From: Babylonia areolata
Lineage: Eukaryota; Mollusca; Gastropoda; Neogastropoda; Buccinidae
Assembly: GCF_041734735.1 (NCBI RefSeq)
Contig: NC_134905.1
Coordinates: 12,313,714-12,377,713, forward strand
Length of the DNA: 64,000 nt
Reading direction: 5' to 3'
Shown: piece by piece, positions 34,652-45,089 of the stretch
Layout: every line of letters starts with the position of its first letter
Position numbering within the stretch: position 1 is the stretch's first letter
Notes under the pieces: generated by a model
What the model was told of the DNA's origin: nothing
Seen by the model: only the letters and a program-made list of their open reading frames with translations
Database searches by the model: none
Position numbers and translations under genes: made by a program

Positions 34652-36413
34652 TCATACTTTGAAGTAGGTCTTGACCTGTTCTAACTTGTTTCTGGCCTGC
34701 ACTGAAGGAAGGTCAAGCAGGTATCGCATGGTTTCTGTGGGCGTGTCTTTTGTTGTTCCAAGGATCAGCCTCATAGCTTCATTTTGAACTCTTTCTAATT
34801 TTAGGAGGTTGCTTTGAGACGGTGTTGTTAGCCCAAGTCCGTAGTCGATCACACTGAGGACGAGTGATTGGTATAGCAGGAAGAGGTGGCGTTGTTCAAT
34901 ACCTTTGGTTGCCATTGCTTTTAAGACTGAAAGGCCCTTTTTGCATTTGAGAACAGTATTTTCCGTATGTTTTCTGAAGGTCAGCATCCTGTCGAAGTGT
35001 ATTCCTAGGTAGTGTAGGCATTCAGTTTTCTCGATCTGAATCCCATCGAGTGACACAGAAGGTGGTGATTTGCTCGCGGTTCTGTTGTTGAGGGTGCACA
35101 GCAACGTTTGGGCTTTCGCTGGATTGATGGAAGATCCTGTGTCTTTGCACCATTGAGCAATATTGTTTAGTTGTTTCTGGACGGCTTTAGTTCTTTCCTG
35201 AGCATCTTTCGAAGTTTTGAAGACCAGGCCATCATCCACAAGAGTAAGCACCCAAGACCCAAGCTATTCCATTGTTGTTTAAGTCTGCAAGGCCCTTCGT
35301 GTAGACATTGTAGAGGACAGGAGAAAGCGGAGACCCTTGTGGCAGTCCCATGGATAGTTTAGAAGGTGCAGACATCCAATCTCCACGGCGTAGGACGACG
35401 GTTCTTTCCTGAAGCACTGCTGCTATCCATCTTGTCAGTGTCAAACTTACTCCATACCTTAGTAGCAGCTCCATGAGGTGCGCAAACTGAACCTTATTGT
35501 AGGCATCTTCAAGATCGATTGCTACTGCTAGTGTTTCTTCTTTTCTTTGAAATCCTTCATACACCTCATATGCAAAAGCAGCTGCGTTTTCCCATGTGGA
35601 CTTGCCTGTTCTGTAACCACCTTGATTTGAAGGGAGAATGTGCCTGTGTTCAAGATCCCTTGCAAGTTTCCTGGCTATCATGCGTTCCATGAGCTTTCCG
35701 GCAATGTTTTGCATGGTTAGGATCCGGTAGCCGCTTACCTGATGATGGTCCTTTCCTGGTTTTGGTATGGGTTTTAAGAAGTTGTGTGTCCAGTCCTCCG
35801 GCACATGTCCATTGTGGAAACTGTTTTGATATAGATTGAAAAGGTTACTTCTGTCTTCTTCCGATAGTTCCTTGATGTCCGAGTAGCGAACTTTGTCTGG
35901 GCCAGGAGCTGATTCTTTCTTGCATTTAGCTATTGCTTCGTTTAGATCATCTATTGTCAAGTCATCAACAGGTCCAGTCTGCATAAGGGTTTGGTTTAAC
36001 TCCTCAACATATTTCTTTTTCTCATGTAAGTTTCTTTGATCGCTCTGTTGTATGAAACGTTTGAGCAGGGCGGATCCTTTTTCTTCGTTTGTCTTAAGCT
36101 TGGTTCCGTCAGTGTCTACCATGTCTGGGGTTGTTGTTGTGCTTGTTTTCCCTTCCATGCGACGATAAAATTGCCAGAACTCTGTCAATGTTGAGTCATA
36201 ACTGAGTGCCTCACAAAACTGTTTCCACTTGTCATTTTTGGCCTCTTGAGCAATGATTTCAAACTGTTTAGTTTTTTCTTTCATTTTTGTTTCAATATCT
36301 TTGTCCGGAGATGGTTTTGTTCTTTCTTTTGGCCAAAGTTTGACAGCCGCATGCTTTTCTATCCAGGCTCTCTCTGTGTCGGTATTCCACCATGGGGGCT
36401 GAATAGTTTGCAT
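34652..36413 (-). pseudogene. LINE B reverse transcriptase
   Basis: From 36413: WPKERTKPSPDKDIETK linker, KKESAPGPDKVRYSDIKEL, LKPIPKPGKDHHQVSGYRIL, NQGGYRTGKSTWENAAAFAY, AVAIDLEDAYNKVQ, then MGLPQGSPLSPVLYNVYTKG. A frameshift at about 35240 precedes the catalytic box TLVDDGLVF. The thumb includes CLHYLGIHFDRMLTF and VLSVIDYGLGL. Confidence 0.92.
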
Positions 36414-37355
36414 CCTGTTCAGGTGCCGTTCTTTTGTTTCTTCTGCGTCTTAATTTTTCGATGATGGTTGTCTCTGTGATTTCATACTGAAATGGATCAC
36501 GCGGTTTCATACAGGGTTTATCTGACAGTTTCTGTAGACTGAACACTACCGGGAGGTGGTCACTGCCTTGGTGTGGAAGCGTCTCTGCATTCATTTCAGC
36601 TCTAAATTTTGGAGATGTTAGAGCGATGTCGATCACACTGTCACTGTCCCCTTGTCTTGTTCCAAGGCGAGTTGGGGATGTAGTTGTTAATGGGCTAAGA
36701 AGAATTTCCCCTATCATTCCTTGAAGTGCGAGTCCTTGTGGGTTGGTGTTCTGCTGGTCCCATAGCTTCGATCTTGCATTGAGGTCTCCACAGATAATGA
36801 CTGAGTCTCCAAGTTCGTTTTCTATTTCCTCTAAAAAGGCCCAATCCTCTTTTGTTGTGCAGGTTCCTGGGTGAACATAGGCATTGATGAGCACAATGCT
36901 TTTGTGAATTCCGTCAGGTTTTTCGAGACGCACCCCCACTAGTTCACATGAGTTGCTACACCATTTCTCTAGATTTATGGTGGAAACTTTTTTAGGTTTT
37001 TGTTCAGTATGATTACTACTCCTCTTCCTTCGTTCCTTTGAAACACCGTGAAATTCTCAAAATGTATTGGTCTGTCTGCACTTGTCCTGGTCTCTTGGAG
37101 ACATAAAATGTCAAAATCATATGCTAATTTCTCAATTGTTGAAATTCTCATTCTCGCGCTGGAACAATTCCAACTGCCGATTCTAAAGAATTTCTTTGAC
37201 AGCTGCTCTGCTTTTGTCATTCTGCTACCTAAGCACAATCTTTTCCCACCTCTTTTGCCACGCCTGTTTTGGGGTTTTGGGGATCTGAATTTATGTCTCG
37301 TGCTATGCAGCTGATCCCCGAGGTGCACGCGAGACAGGGTTTTGTTGGTATCCAT
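36292..37355 (-). pseudogene. LINE B endonuclease
   Basis: Starts with ATG at 37355 (MDTNKTLSRVHLGDQ), a basic stretch, then IGSWNCSSARMRIS (metal-site Asn) and DILCLQETRTS (metal-site Glu). After a frame change at about 36950 come INAYVHPGTCTT, VIICGDLNARSKLWDQ and GSDHLPVVFSL, giving the D-N and S-D-H catalytic sets. Confidence 0.9.
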
Positions 37356-37654
37356 AGAAGGGTGTTCTATGTGGTGAGGGAAAAAATTCGGTCGCCCTGA
37401 CAGAGCCTCTTATCAGGGAAGGGCAATGGATGTCCATCTGTGTGGAGTCCATCAGCCTGGTGTCGCCCTAAGGCCAGACTGCATACAGTTAGTGACTGTT
37501 TAACCCAACAGCCATTCATCCCATTGGTACTGTATGAAAGCTGTGGGATTGGGGATTTTGTCAGGTTGTCTCCTCTTAGCCAGTGGAAGGGTGCATCTGG
37601 GTGTTTTTGCGTAGCAGATTTTATTTTGCAGAAAAATATAGGTCCTTCTCTAAT

Positions 37655-38175
37655 ATTGAGCCCTCTCAATAATTTACTAATAATTCAAACATTAAACAAC
37701 AACGCGATAACAAATTATCAATCAACTTCACAGAAAAATCACTTATCTTCATTCTGAAGCTTGTAGGCTGTCTCACACACACTGCTCAGAGTGATCTTAA
37801 CACCTGGCAGTTTCAGCCACATACACAATTTCAAATACTGCCCACACACACCTCTCTCGTGAGGGGTCCGCTAAGCATTGCATAACTACAACGGTCAACT
37901 TGCGCGTGCTTTCCGCCCGGTTCTGTACTGTATCTGGGCCCTCTCTGTCATTCACTAATAATTCAATAATTAAACAATAACGCGATGACAAATTATCAGT
38001 CAATCACACAGAAAAATCACTCTGTCCAAAACAAAGATAAGCGATTTTTCCATGCATTCGACGGCCAATCTATCTTTGAGCCCTCTCAATAATTTACTAA
38101 TAATTCAAACATTAAACAATAACACGATAACAAATTATTAATCAACTTCACAGAAAAATCAATAATAAATTACGG
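37655..38175. repeat. Three imperfect copies of a 90-base AT-rich unit
   Basis: Copies at about 37655-37745, 37935-38025 and 38075-38165 share TTACTAATAATTCAAACATT, AAACAA(C/T)AACGCGATAACA and CACAGAAAAATCA. They lie between LINE B and the host gene start and could be the LINE 5' UTR (inference). Confidence 0.85.
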
Positions 38176-38269
38176 CGCACACACTCACACACACACTGAG
38201 TTATCATGCACGGTCCTGAGCAATTGTTCCGCCTTCCTTTATCCCCTTTCTTTGTCAGTACAGAGTCCT

Positions 38270-38365
38270 TTCTTTGTTAGTACAGAGTCCTTTTTTTGTC
38301 AATGCATAGTCCTTTCTTCGTCAATGCATAGTCCTTTCTTTGTCAATGCATACTCTTTGTCATAA
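38270..38365. repeat. Short tandem repeat AGTCCTTTCTTTGTCAATGCAT
   Basis: Four to five copies of a 22- to 24-base unit just upstream of the host gene start. Confidence 0.85.
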
Positions 38366-38623
38366 AAATGCACGTGCACGGGAACGATAAGATCTGTGCC
38401 GGACATACCTGTCTGAACTTAACATGAGAATGTAGTGTTGCTTTGCTTTTGTTTCCCGTTTTGAAAACAACAACAACCTTGCTTGCATTTCAGATTGGAC
38501 AGCACGTCTTAGTGTGGAAAAATCCATACAACATTAACAACAGGACGACCTTAGCTGTTCTGACAAGGACAGCAAGCAGCAGCAACAGCAGCAGAAATAT
38601 CAACGGGAGATACAGATCTGAGG

Positions 38624-38675
38624 ATGGAGAGGACAGTCTCAGTGTTTATTTCCGTGGTGTTTGTGGCGACAATAG
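38624..38675 (+). CDS. Cysteine-rich modular secreted protein, exon 1 (signal peptide)
   Basis: ATG at 38624 opens MERTVSVFISVVFVATI, a typical signal-peptide core, and ends in a strong donor ATAG|GTAAGT in phase 1. Joining to exon 2 (starting CT GGA GCC) gives ...FVATIAGALRTC, with a plausible cleavage site at ATIAGA. The 5' UTR probably begins at or after a possible acceptor CTTGCATTTCAG at 38479-38490. The exon fits exon 2 in phase exactly, which is the main reason to join them. An undetected A/B exon pair in the 4.6-kb intron 1 would also fit the phases. Family not recognised. Confidence 0.8.
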
Positions 38676-39539
38676 GTAAGTTATCATCATGTATTTCTCT
38701 GTCTTTTCCCTCCTGTGCCTGTCTGTCTGTCTCTCTCCTTTTCTATATCTTTCTCCTTTTTCTTTCAGAGCGCGCGCGCGCGCTTTTATGTGTTTGTGGT
38801 GAGATCTTCAGTTTAACGTCTATTCACTGTAAGTGTTATTAGACGGAAAGAGAAGTAGTAGTGGATGAAAGAAAAGGAATGCATGTGAATATTAGTGTAA
38901 GAAAGTATTAATGATATGTATTAGAGGAAAAGTATATTATAAGAAATTAGAGTTTAAAGAGGTTGTGGTGTCTGATGAATGAGGTAGGTGTCACAGGATG
39001 GAGAATATGTGTAAGCATATCAACAAGTATTAACTTACAATAATGTAAATATAAATAACGACATTAATTAAAATACACCAAAGGAGGATACCAAATGGAC
39101 TGGAGTTAAAACTTTCCGAAAACATCCTAAGCAATGAATAATCATTCAAAATCTTTTTAGTGGATGATGGAATATTGGTAAGAAAGTTATCGACTACATC
39201 TTTATGCTTGGGCAATGAATGAGTAGATGGCTTACAGTTATTTGTTTACTTACATACATTTTACATTTTTAGAAAATTCTGTTTGAAAAGCATTTAAACG
39301 AATTCTGTACATTAGACTTGTAATTTGTGTTGAATGTGCTGTTGGTGTCTGTTGTGATAGTTACTTACCTTGCCACCACCATAGGAATAAACAGACCTTC
39401 TGATTGGACAGACTCGAGCCTATACACATGACAACGATAAACAAGTTGACCTTGAGATCGGAACGATCAACTTTAACTTTGACTTTGACGATCGACGATT
39501 TAGGCCTCTCCCGAGGTCTGTTCGTGTTCCAAAACTGTC
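38676..39539. other. Intron 1, proximal part
   Basis: A short (GC)n tract at about 38769-38782 and otherwise AT-rich unique sequence. No exon matching the cysteine module was found. Confidence 0.5.
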
Positions 39540-40500
39540 ACTGAATTGGTTGCATGCGTGGCGAGCGCGGTTAAACCAAATCAGTTACTCTGGCAAGACG
39601 GGTTGTACAGACCAGGTAGGTCCCTCAAATGCTTATCCAGACGGCTCTTGAAGGCGTTGACAGACGGCGCCAGGACCACGGAGTCTGGGAGACTGTTCCA
39701 CTGTGTCACCACTCTGTTTGAGAAGTAGTTCCCCCTGACATCACGACGAAAGCGTTTCTTCTGGAGCTTTAAGGCGTTGCCTCTGAGGTTTCCACTGAGT
39801 GACGGCTGGAATACTGGCCTCTGTACATCATAGTGTCCATGGAGGTATTTGAATACCTCTATCATGTCCCCTCTCAGCCTCTGGTGTTCCAAACTTGGCA
39901 GCCCCAGTAATCTCAGTCTCTCAGGGTAAGGCTTCTCTTTCAGTGAGCCCAGGAGTTTTGTTGCTCGCCTCTGAACATCCTCAATGTCACTGCATAGTGT
40001 TTTATGAAGCGGTTGCCAGACACAGTGGCCATATTCCAACAGTGGTCGGACGAGGCTCTTGTACAGCTGAACGAAAGTTGTCTCAGTCAGAAAATCAAAC
40101 GATCGCCTTATAAGTCCAGCCATTCTGTTTGCTTTAGATGTCGACTGTGCAACATGCTCTTTAAAACTCAGTTTGTCATCAATGAGCACTCCCAGGTCCT
40201 TTTCACTTACAGTCTCTTTCAATGTCACCCTTGTACTGTTGCCCTCTTCATTTTTGCTCGTCATGTAGTATGTTGCCTCTGACTTCTGCCTCCCCAGTTT
40301 CATTACGCTGCATTTCTGTGGATGGAACTTGAGCAGCCACGTGTCAGACCAGTGCTGGAGTTGGTCAAGGTCATCCTGAAGATCTTTTGGTCCCGTCTCT
40401 GTGTTACTTCTGTTGAACACTTTGGTGTCGTCCGCAAACATTTTTTACTCTGGCTGGGAGGTCGTTGATGAAAACAACGAACAAGATCGGCCCGATATCG
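39540..40500 (-). mobile_element. CR1-like LINE fragment (end of RT and C-terminus)
   Basis: The minus strand runs from GPILFVVFINDLPAR (about 40490), shifts frame, then gives MFADDTKVFNRSNTE with the catalytic FADD box. It continues with LKFHPQKCSVMKLG, EKDLGVLIDDKLSFKEHV, LVRPLLEYGHCVWQP, VQRRATKLLGSL and the terminal NYFSNRVVTQWNSLPDSVV. The 5' part is missing. CR1-like is inferred from the thumb motifs. It lies in intron 1 antisense to the host gene. Confidence 0.82.
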
Positions 40501-40554
40501 TCTTCGATACTGAACTACAGGAGGGAACGGACACCATTTCAGTGTCAAATCTAG

Positions 40555-40800
40555 AAAATATTTGGGATTAGCCACATTCATTGTGTTTACACAATATTGG
40601 TAATATTGATTATTTGAATCTATAAGTAATTTCTTAAATCGATTTCTGGATGCATTTTCTATACTACTCAAGTATTCATGTGGATATCAAGTTGTACTGT
40701 GCCTTCGAAATTACGTGCTGCTCTTCTAGCTGCTTGGTCTACCCACTCATTAGAAGATATACCACAGTGTGAAGGTAACCAGCAGGTTATATTAATGCCC
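40555..40800 (-). mobile_element. RNase H-type LINE remnant
   Basis: The minus strand reads INITCWLPSHCGISSNEW then VDQAARRAARNFEGT, the last RNase H motif (PSHxGIxxNExxDxxA) of I/Jockey-type LINEs. After a frameshift it continues EYLSSIENASRNRFKKLL. A second LINE, distinct from the adjacent CR1-like piece. Confidence 0.7.
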
Positions 40801-40871
40801 TGATTTGCTTGTGCGTGTGTTTGTGTACGTGTGCACGCGCTTGAGTCTTCTCAGGATACCTTTTACACTTG

Positions 40872-40906
<35 letters not shown>

Positions 40907-42135
40907 GGATTGATGTAAACCAGAGAGAAAGGGAGAGACGGGGGCATCAGTGTAATGTGAACAATTGTTGAAACACAGTAATGTTTTGTGAGTTATCAAT
41001 GGCGAAATATAGTAGCACATGCTGTTCCCAGGTGCGGCCTGTCCTCTTTATGTCTGCCTCCAGGTCGCGGGGAGGCTGTGAAGGGAAGCAACCCTATGTT
41101 TATAATCCAAGAGTGATTGTCCTTGGGGTTGTTTGTTGGGCTTGCTTCGCACGCAACGATTGTGGTTGTGTGTTTACCGCTGTCTTGAGTGTCGCTTGTG
41201 GGCTGGCTTGAGTTGGTGTCCGTGGTCAGCAAACACTTGAACTTCAGGATTAGGGCTGCATTGTTTATTGAAGACAAATGCTTCAACTTCGATACAGTCG
41301 GAGTACTAATCAACAACGATCTTTGCTCTTGAATTAGTCAGCTCCTAGCTCCTCCCATATCTCAGCAGGTTTCAGCGGCTCATAACTCAGTTGGTTGTTT
41401 CTGTTGGCGTGCCTGGCAAGTCACAACACGCGCTGGGCGGGGTTGCACGAGCAGTTTAGCAGTGTTATGTTTGCTTAGTGTTAAGAAGTTTTCCACAAAA
41501 TCTACGCTTATTCCATAGACTTAAAAAAAATCATAACCATAAGAAAACATAGCGCTGCCAAGATCGGTTGCAACCCAGCCCTGGTGGATATATCACACAG
41601 ACTCCTGTTTTGTATCTCCCAGTGGCAAATGCTCCTTCAAAAACTGTTTGAATCCGAAAACGACACAGATCACACAAATCTAGTCAATCAATCCATGGGC
41701 CATAGCCGATACGTCCACAGATGTTCAGGAAAACTTGTTTCTTCATCGTGCTAGACAGACAGACAGACAGACATGCGAACCGAAATGAAAACATAAACGC
41801 CTTCTTCCTATTCTTTCTCTTCACTGACTACTATTACAGGGGGTTTTGACAGGCATATTTTTCTGCCTCCCAGGTGAACTGAAACAGGTCGGAGGTGTGT
41901 GACGTGTACAAAACCATTCAAAACAGACACGGGTACATCCAGTTTTTACAGTCTCAGGCTACATCTGAACAGAAAGTAATGTTAAGTTTTCGGCGCCAGG
42001 GTGGCTGTGGCTGGGTACACGTGCGGATACATCACAACCATACGTCACTTTCTCTCTGTCCCCAGAACATTGATGAACCAGGATACAGTATTGTTTCAAG
42101 ATTCCACATTTCCATTTACCCTTGTGGGATGTGGA
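40801..42135. other. Intron 1, middle part
   Basis: Contains (GA)n at about 40878-40903 and (CAGA)n near 41755. A stretch at 41895-41990 reads VCDVYKTIQNRHGY but fits the host gene in neither phase nor cysteine number. Confidence 0.5.
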
Positions 42136-42139
42136 GGAA

Positions 42140-42318
42140 TACAAACAAGTGAACAAAATAACATACTGAACAAGAAAACAACATCAGCGGATTACAAACA
42201 AGTGAACAAAATAACATACTGAACAAGAAAACAACATCAGCGGATTACAAACAAGTGAACAAAATAATATACTGAACAAGAAAACAACATCAGCGGATTA
42301 CAAACAAGTGAACAAAAA
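42140..42318. repeat. Tandem repeat, 53-base unit, 3 to 4 copies
   Basis: Unit contains GGATTACAAACAAGTGAACA and ATACTGAACAAGAAAACAAC. Confidence 0.92.
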
Positions 42319-42644
42319 TGCATGCTAATAAGAAGAAGAAAAGAAAAGAAAAAAAATCACAAAAACAGCCACCAATAAACAAACTGTGCCAACAACACTA
42401 ATGTGTCGAATACAGTGCATCATTATGCACGCTCTAATATTAATGTGTGACCATATTAACCCATTCATTTCTCAAAATGTGTACACACGTTCAAATGTTA
42501 CCAAAATTGTCCAGGAAAGTTACGACCTTGAAACGTTAAACCATCTCCATCATCTGTATTCTCTTTGAATGTGATTCAATGGCCCGACCAGCACGTTGGG
42601 TTTATATTAGGCCTATGCGTACGTCAGGCATTTACTTATTTTTG

Positions 42645-42705
42645 AACAGATATGGTGTAGAGTATATGGATCAGCCCGCATGCATTGACATCTCATTGAA
42701 ACTGA
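42645..42705 (-). mobile_element. SINE family S1, partial copy 5
   Basis: ATATGGTGTAGAGTATATGG followed by ATCAGCCCGCATGCA and TTGAAACTGAAACT, the reverse complement of the S1 5' half. Confidence 0.65.
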
Positions 42706-42775
42706 AACTGGTACTATGACGTTGGACTTGTTAGGCTGTTAGCTGGGCTTACAAAGGTATTGTAATTTCATGTCA

Positions 42776-43290
42776 TAGTGTTTGTGACAGAGGTTTGCCT
42801 TGTGTGCAGCTGGAGCCCTGAGTCAGTGTTTGTGACAGAGGTTTGCCTTGTGTGCAGCTGGAGCCCTGAGTCAGTGTTTGTGACAGAGGTTTGCCTTGTG
42901 TGCAGCTGGAGCCCTGAGTCAGTGTTTGTGACAGAGGTTTGCCCTTGTGTGCAGCTGGAGCCCTGAGTCAGTGTTTGTGACAGAGGTTTGCCCTGTGTGC
43001 AGCTGGAGCCCTGAGTCAGTGTTTGTGACAGAGGTTTGCCCTGTGTGCAGCTGGAGCCCTGAGTCAGTGTTTGTGACAGAGGTTTGCCTTGTGTGCAGCT
43101 GGAGCCCTGAGTCAGTGTTTGTGACAGAGGTTTGCCTTGTGTGCAGCTGGAGCCCTGAGTCAGTGTTTGTGACAGAGGTTTGCCCTGTGTGCAGCTGGAG
43201 CCCTGAGTCAGTGTTTGTGACAGAGGTTTGCCCTGTGTGCAGCTGGAGCCCTGAGTCAGTGTTTGTGACAGAGGTTTGCCTTATGTGCAG
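42776..43290. repeat. 48-base minisatellite made from the exon 2 acceptor and exon start
   Basis: Ten copies of TTTGTGACAGAGGTTTGCC plus (T/C)TGTGTGCAGCTGGAGCC plus CTGAGTCAG precede the genuine junction, whose eleventh acceptor TTATGTGCAG|CTGGAGCCCTGAG runs on into the exon. Each unit therefore repeats the polypyrimidine-like tract, the AG and the first 13 exon bases. If any upstream copy were used after exon 1, the frame would read A-G-A-L-S-Q-C-L then TGA. The unit is 48 bases (one is 49), so an unrelated frame stays open by chance. Confidence 0.95.
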
Positions 43291-43408
43291 CTGGAGCCCT
43301 GAGGACGTGTGTGGACGTGCAGAACACTCTGATGGCCTGCATCTTCAGCTCTGACGTGGCCATCATGGGAGAGAGGGGGGACCACCAGGACATTGATGAG
43401 CTGTGCTG
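43291..43408 (+). CDS. Cysteine-rich modular protein, exon 2 (module 1, type A)
   Basis: After TTATGTGCAG the exon reads CT GGA GCC CTG AGG ACG TGT, i.e. GALRTCVDVQNTLMACI, then FSSDVAIMGERGDHQDIDEL and C, ending TGC TG|GTAACC. It starts in phase 1 and ends in phase 2. Cysteine pattern C-x9-C-x23-C; the codon after the third cysteine is split by the intron, as in all four complete type A exons. The SINE family S4 begins only about five bases after the exon. Confidence 0.85.
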
Positions 43409-43412
43409 GTAA

Positions 43413-43505
43413 CCGGACTGGGTCCCGCCTTGCTATGCTGAGCCCTGCACACAGTGGATTGCAGTTCACTGCTCCAGTGGCTGAAAAAGGCCGTGGGACA
43501 CTGAA
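43413..43505 (+). mobile_element. SINE family S4, 3' fragment beside the exon 2 donor
   Basis: GGACTGGGTCCCGCCTTGC ... GAAAAAGGCCGTGGGACA matches the 3' part of the S4 copy at 26622-26880. Confidence 0.75.
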
Positions 43506-44215
43506 ACTTTTTTTTACCTCCTTGCACTCAAATGCAATTTTACGTGGGTAATTGGATATATAATGTGCAGGGCTCTGCAATAGCTTCAGCGTTGCTCGAC
43601 TTAAGCATTATCATTTTGAAAAGACACACACACACAAAACCACCACCACCACCACCACCACCACCAACAACAACCCCCCCTCTCCCTTAACCAACAACAA
43701 CCACAACACGATAATGTGTCAACCGGACGGAACAATTCTGCTGAAAATTTATACCAGCATTGTCTTGTCCCTCTTACATTTATCTTTCCGCATATCTCTG
43801 TACAGCAGACGGGATCGTGTTATTGATGATGATGATGATGGTCTTGGAGTTCAGAGTGATGTTTGAGACAGCTTTGATGTTACTCTAAACGACAATCACA
43901 CAGATGACGGAAAATCGCGATCATGACGTGTCGGTATTTGTGATGATGATAATGTTGATAATGATGACGACGAGGATGAAGACAGTATACTGTAGTTTCT
44001 CTAGATTCTATTTACGTGCATTTATAAATTTTATTTTTTCGTTCCTCTTAATGAGAGCTACACATGCGTGTGAATGATTGTTAATGGTGTGTAAGCGCTT
44101 TGCCACTGTACAAGATTCTGCGTAATTGCTACAGAAAACCATTTACATAGATGTAGGCTTTTACACAAACGACATACCTGTGCGGTGCTGCCATTAATCT
44201 TCAAAGAGTTGAGGG
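43506..44215. other. Intron 2, unique part with simple repeats
   Basis: (CCA)n at about 43642-43668 and GAT-rich patches near 43830 and 43950. No exon seen. Confidence 0.6.
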
Positions 44216-44650
44216 AGAAGAGGAAGATGATGATGATGGTGATGATGATGATTATACATGATAATGTTACGGCTGATGTTTAAATACTTTGATGATGATG
44301 ACGACACATGGGTGATGATGATGGTGATGATGATGATTATACATGATAATATTACGGCTGATGTTTAAATACTTTGATGATGATGACAACACATGGATGA
44401 TGATGATGGTGACGATGATGATTATAAATGATAATGTTACGGTTGATGTTTATATACTTTGATGATGATGACGACACATGGGTGATGATGATGGTGATGA
44501 TGATGATTATACATGATAATGTTACGGCTGATGTTTAAATACTTTGATGATGATGACGACACATGGGTGATGATGATGGTGATGATGATGATTATACATG
44601 ATAATATTACGGCTGATGTTTGAATACTTTGATGATGATGACAACACATG
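44216..44650. repeat. 85-base tandem repeat ending 12 bases before the exon 3 acceptor
   Basis: About five copies of GATGATGATTATACATGATA plus ATGTTACGGCTGATGTTTAA plus ATACTTTGATGATGATGACG plus ACACATGG, with an internal (GAT)n. The last copy stops at ACACATGG, and the acceptor ACTGACGTCAG follows directly. Confidence 0.93.
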
Positions 44651-44662
44651 GACTGACGTCAG

Positions 44663-44799
44663 GGAAACGTCAGTGCTGCTGGAGTGTGTGGAAGACGCCA
44701 GAGGCACCTGTCCCCACCTGCCCATCCTGACTGACGCGGACTTTGTCTACGGTGTTCGTTCCATGGAGACACAGCGGGACATCTACTGCACCACCCCGG
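44663..44799 (+). CDS. Cysteine-rich modular protein, exon 3 (module 1, type B)
   Basis: Acceptor GACTGACGTCAG|G with a poor pyrimidine tract. With TG from exon 2, G makes Trp. It continues ETSVLLECVEDARGTCPHLP, then ILTDADFVYGVRS and METQRDIYCTTP, and ends CCG G|GTCCGT, a weak donor chosen because it gives phase 1 and joins exon 4 as P-E-S. Pattern C-x7-C-P then a final C. A donor GTGCTT four bases on would break the phase. Confidence 0.82.
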
Positions 44800-45085
44800 G
44801 TCCGTGCTTGGTCCTCTGTTATAATACAATTACAATACAGTACAAAACGATTCGATACAAAACAATATGATACAATACATTGCAATGTAACGCAAGACAA
44901 CACATCAGAAGAGATTAAAATGTTGTGCAATGCAAAATAATACAAATGTCCAGGTTGGGGGAAAATGTATTTAGTTTTGGTCGTGTGAAATTTGCTGTTG
45001 TTGTCGTCAGGGTTAGCTCACAGGTTTGGTTCGTTTCTCAATCAAGCACACATCTGATGGAGTCTCCCGTCGGTCCGACGGGTGA
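44800..45085. other. Intron 3, start
   Basis: ACAATACAAT-type low-complexity sequence at about 44820-44890, then unique sequence. Confidence 0.5.
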
Positions 45086-45089
45086 GTAG

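Larger units (their letters stand above)
33655..37400 (-). mobile_element. LINE B, RNase H-bearing non-LTR retrotransposon, nearly full length
   Basis: Minus-strand order is endonuclease, RT, RNase H in one ORF2-like series, with no recognisable ORF1. Its 3' end lies near 33655, next to a CA-rich repeat cluster. The 5' side runs into three 90-base repeat units (37660-38170) that may be its 5' UTR. About five frame breaks are seen, so it is inactive. Clade within the I superfamily is not resolved. It points away from the cysteine-rich host gene that starts about 0.5 kb beyond its 5' side. Confidence 0.87.

Noticed and set aside
41880-41990. Possible extra type A exon (VCDVYKTIQNRHGYIQ)
   Set aside because: The nearest acceptors give the wrong phase or an immediate stop, the second cysteine is missing and no donor follows in phase 2.
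42778-43354. Open frame of 16-residue repeats (FVTEVCLVCSWSPES type)
   Set aside because: The 48-base unit is a multiple of three, so the frame stays open by chance. It is out of frame with the cysteine module and the units are explained as repeated intron/exon junctions.
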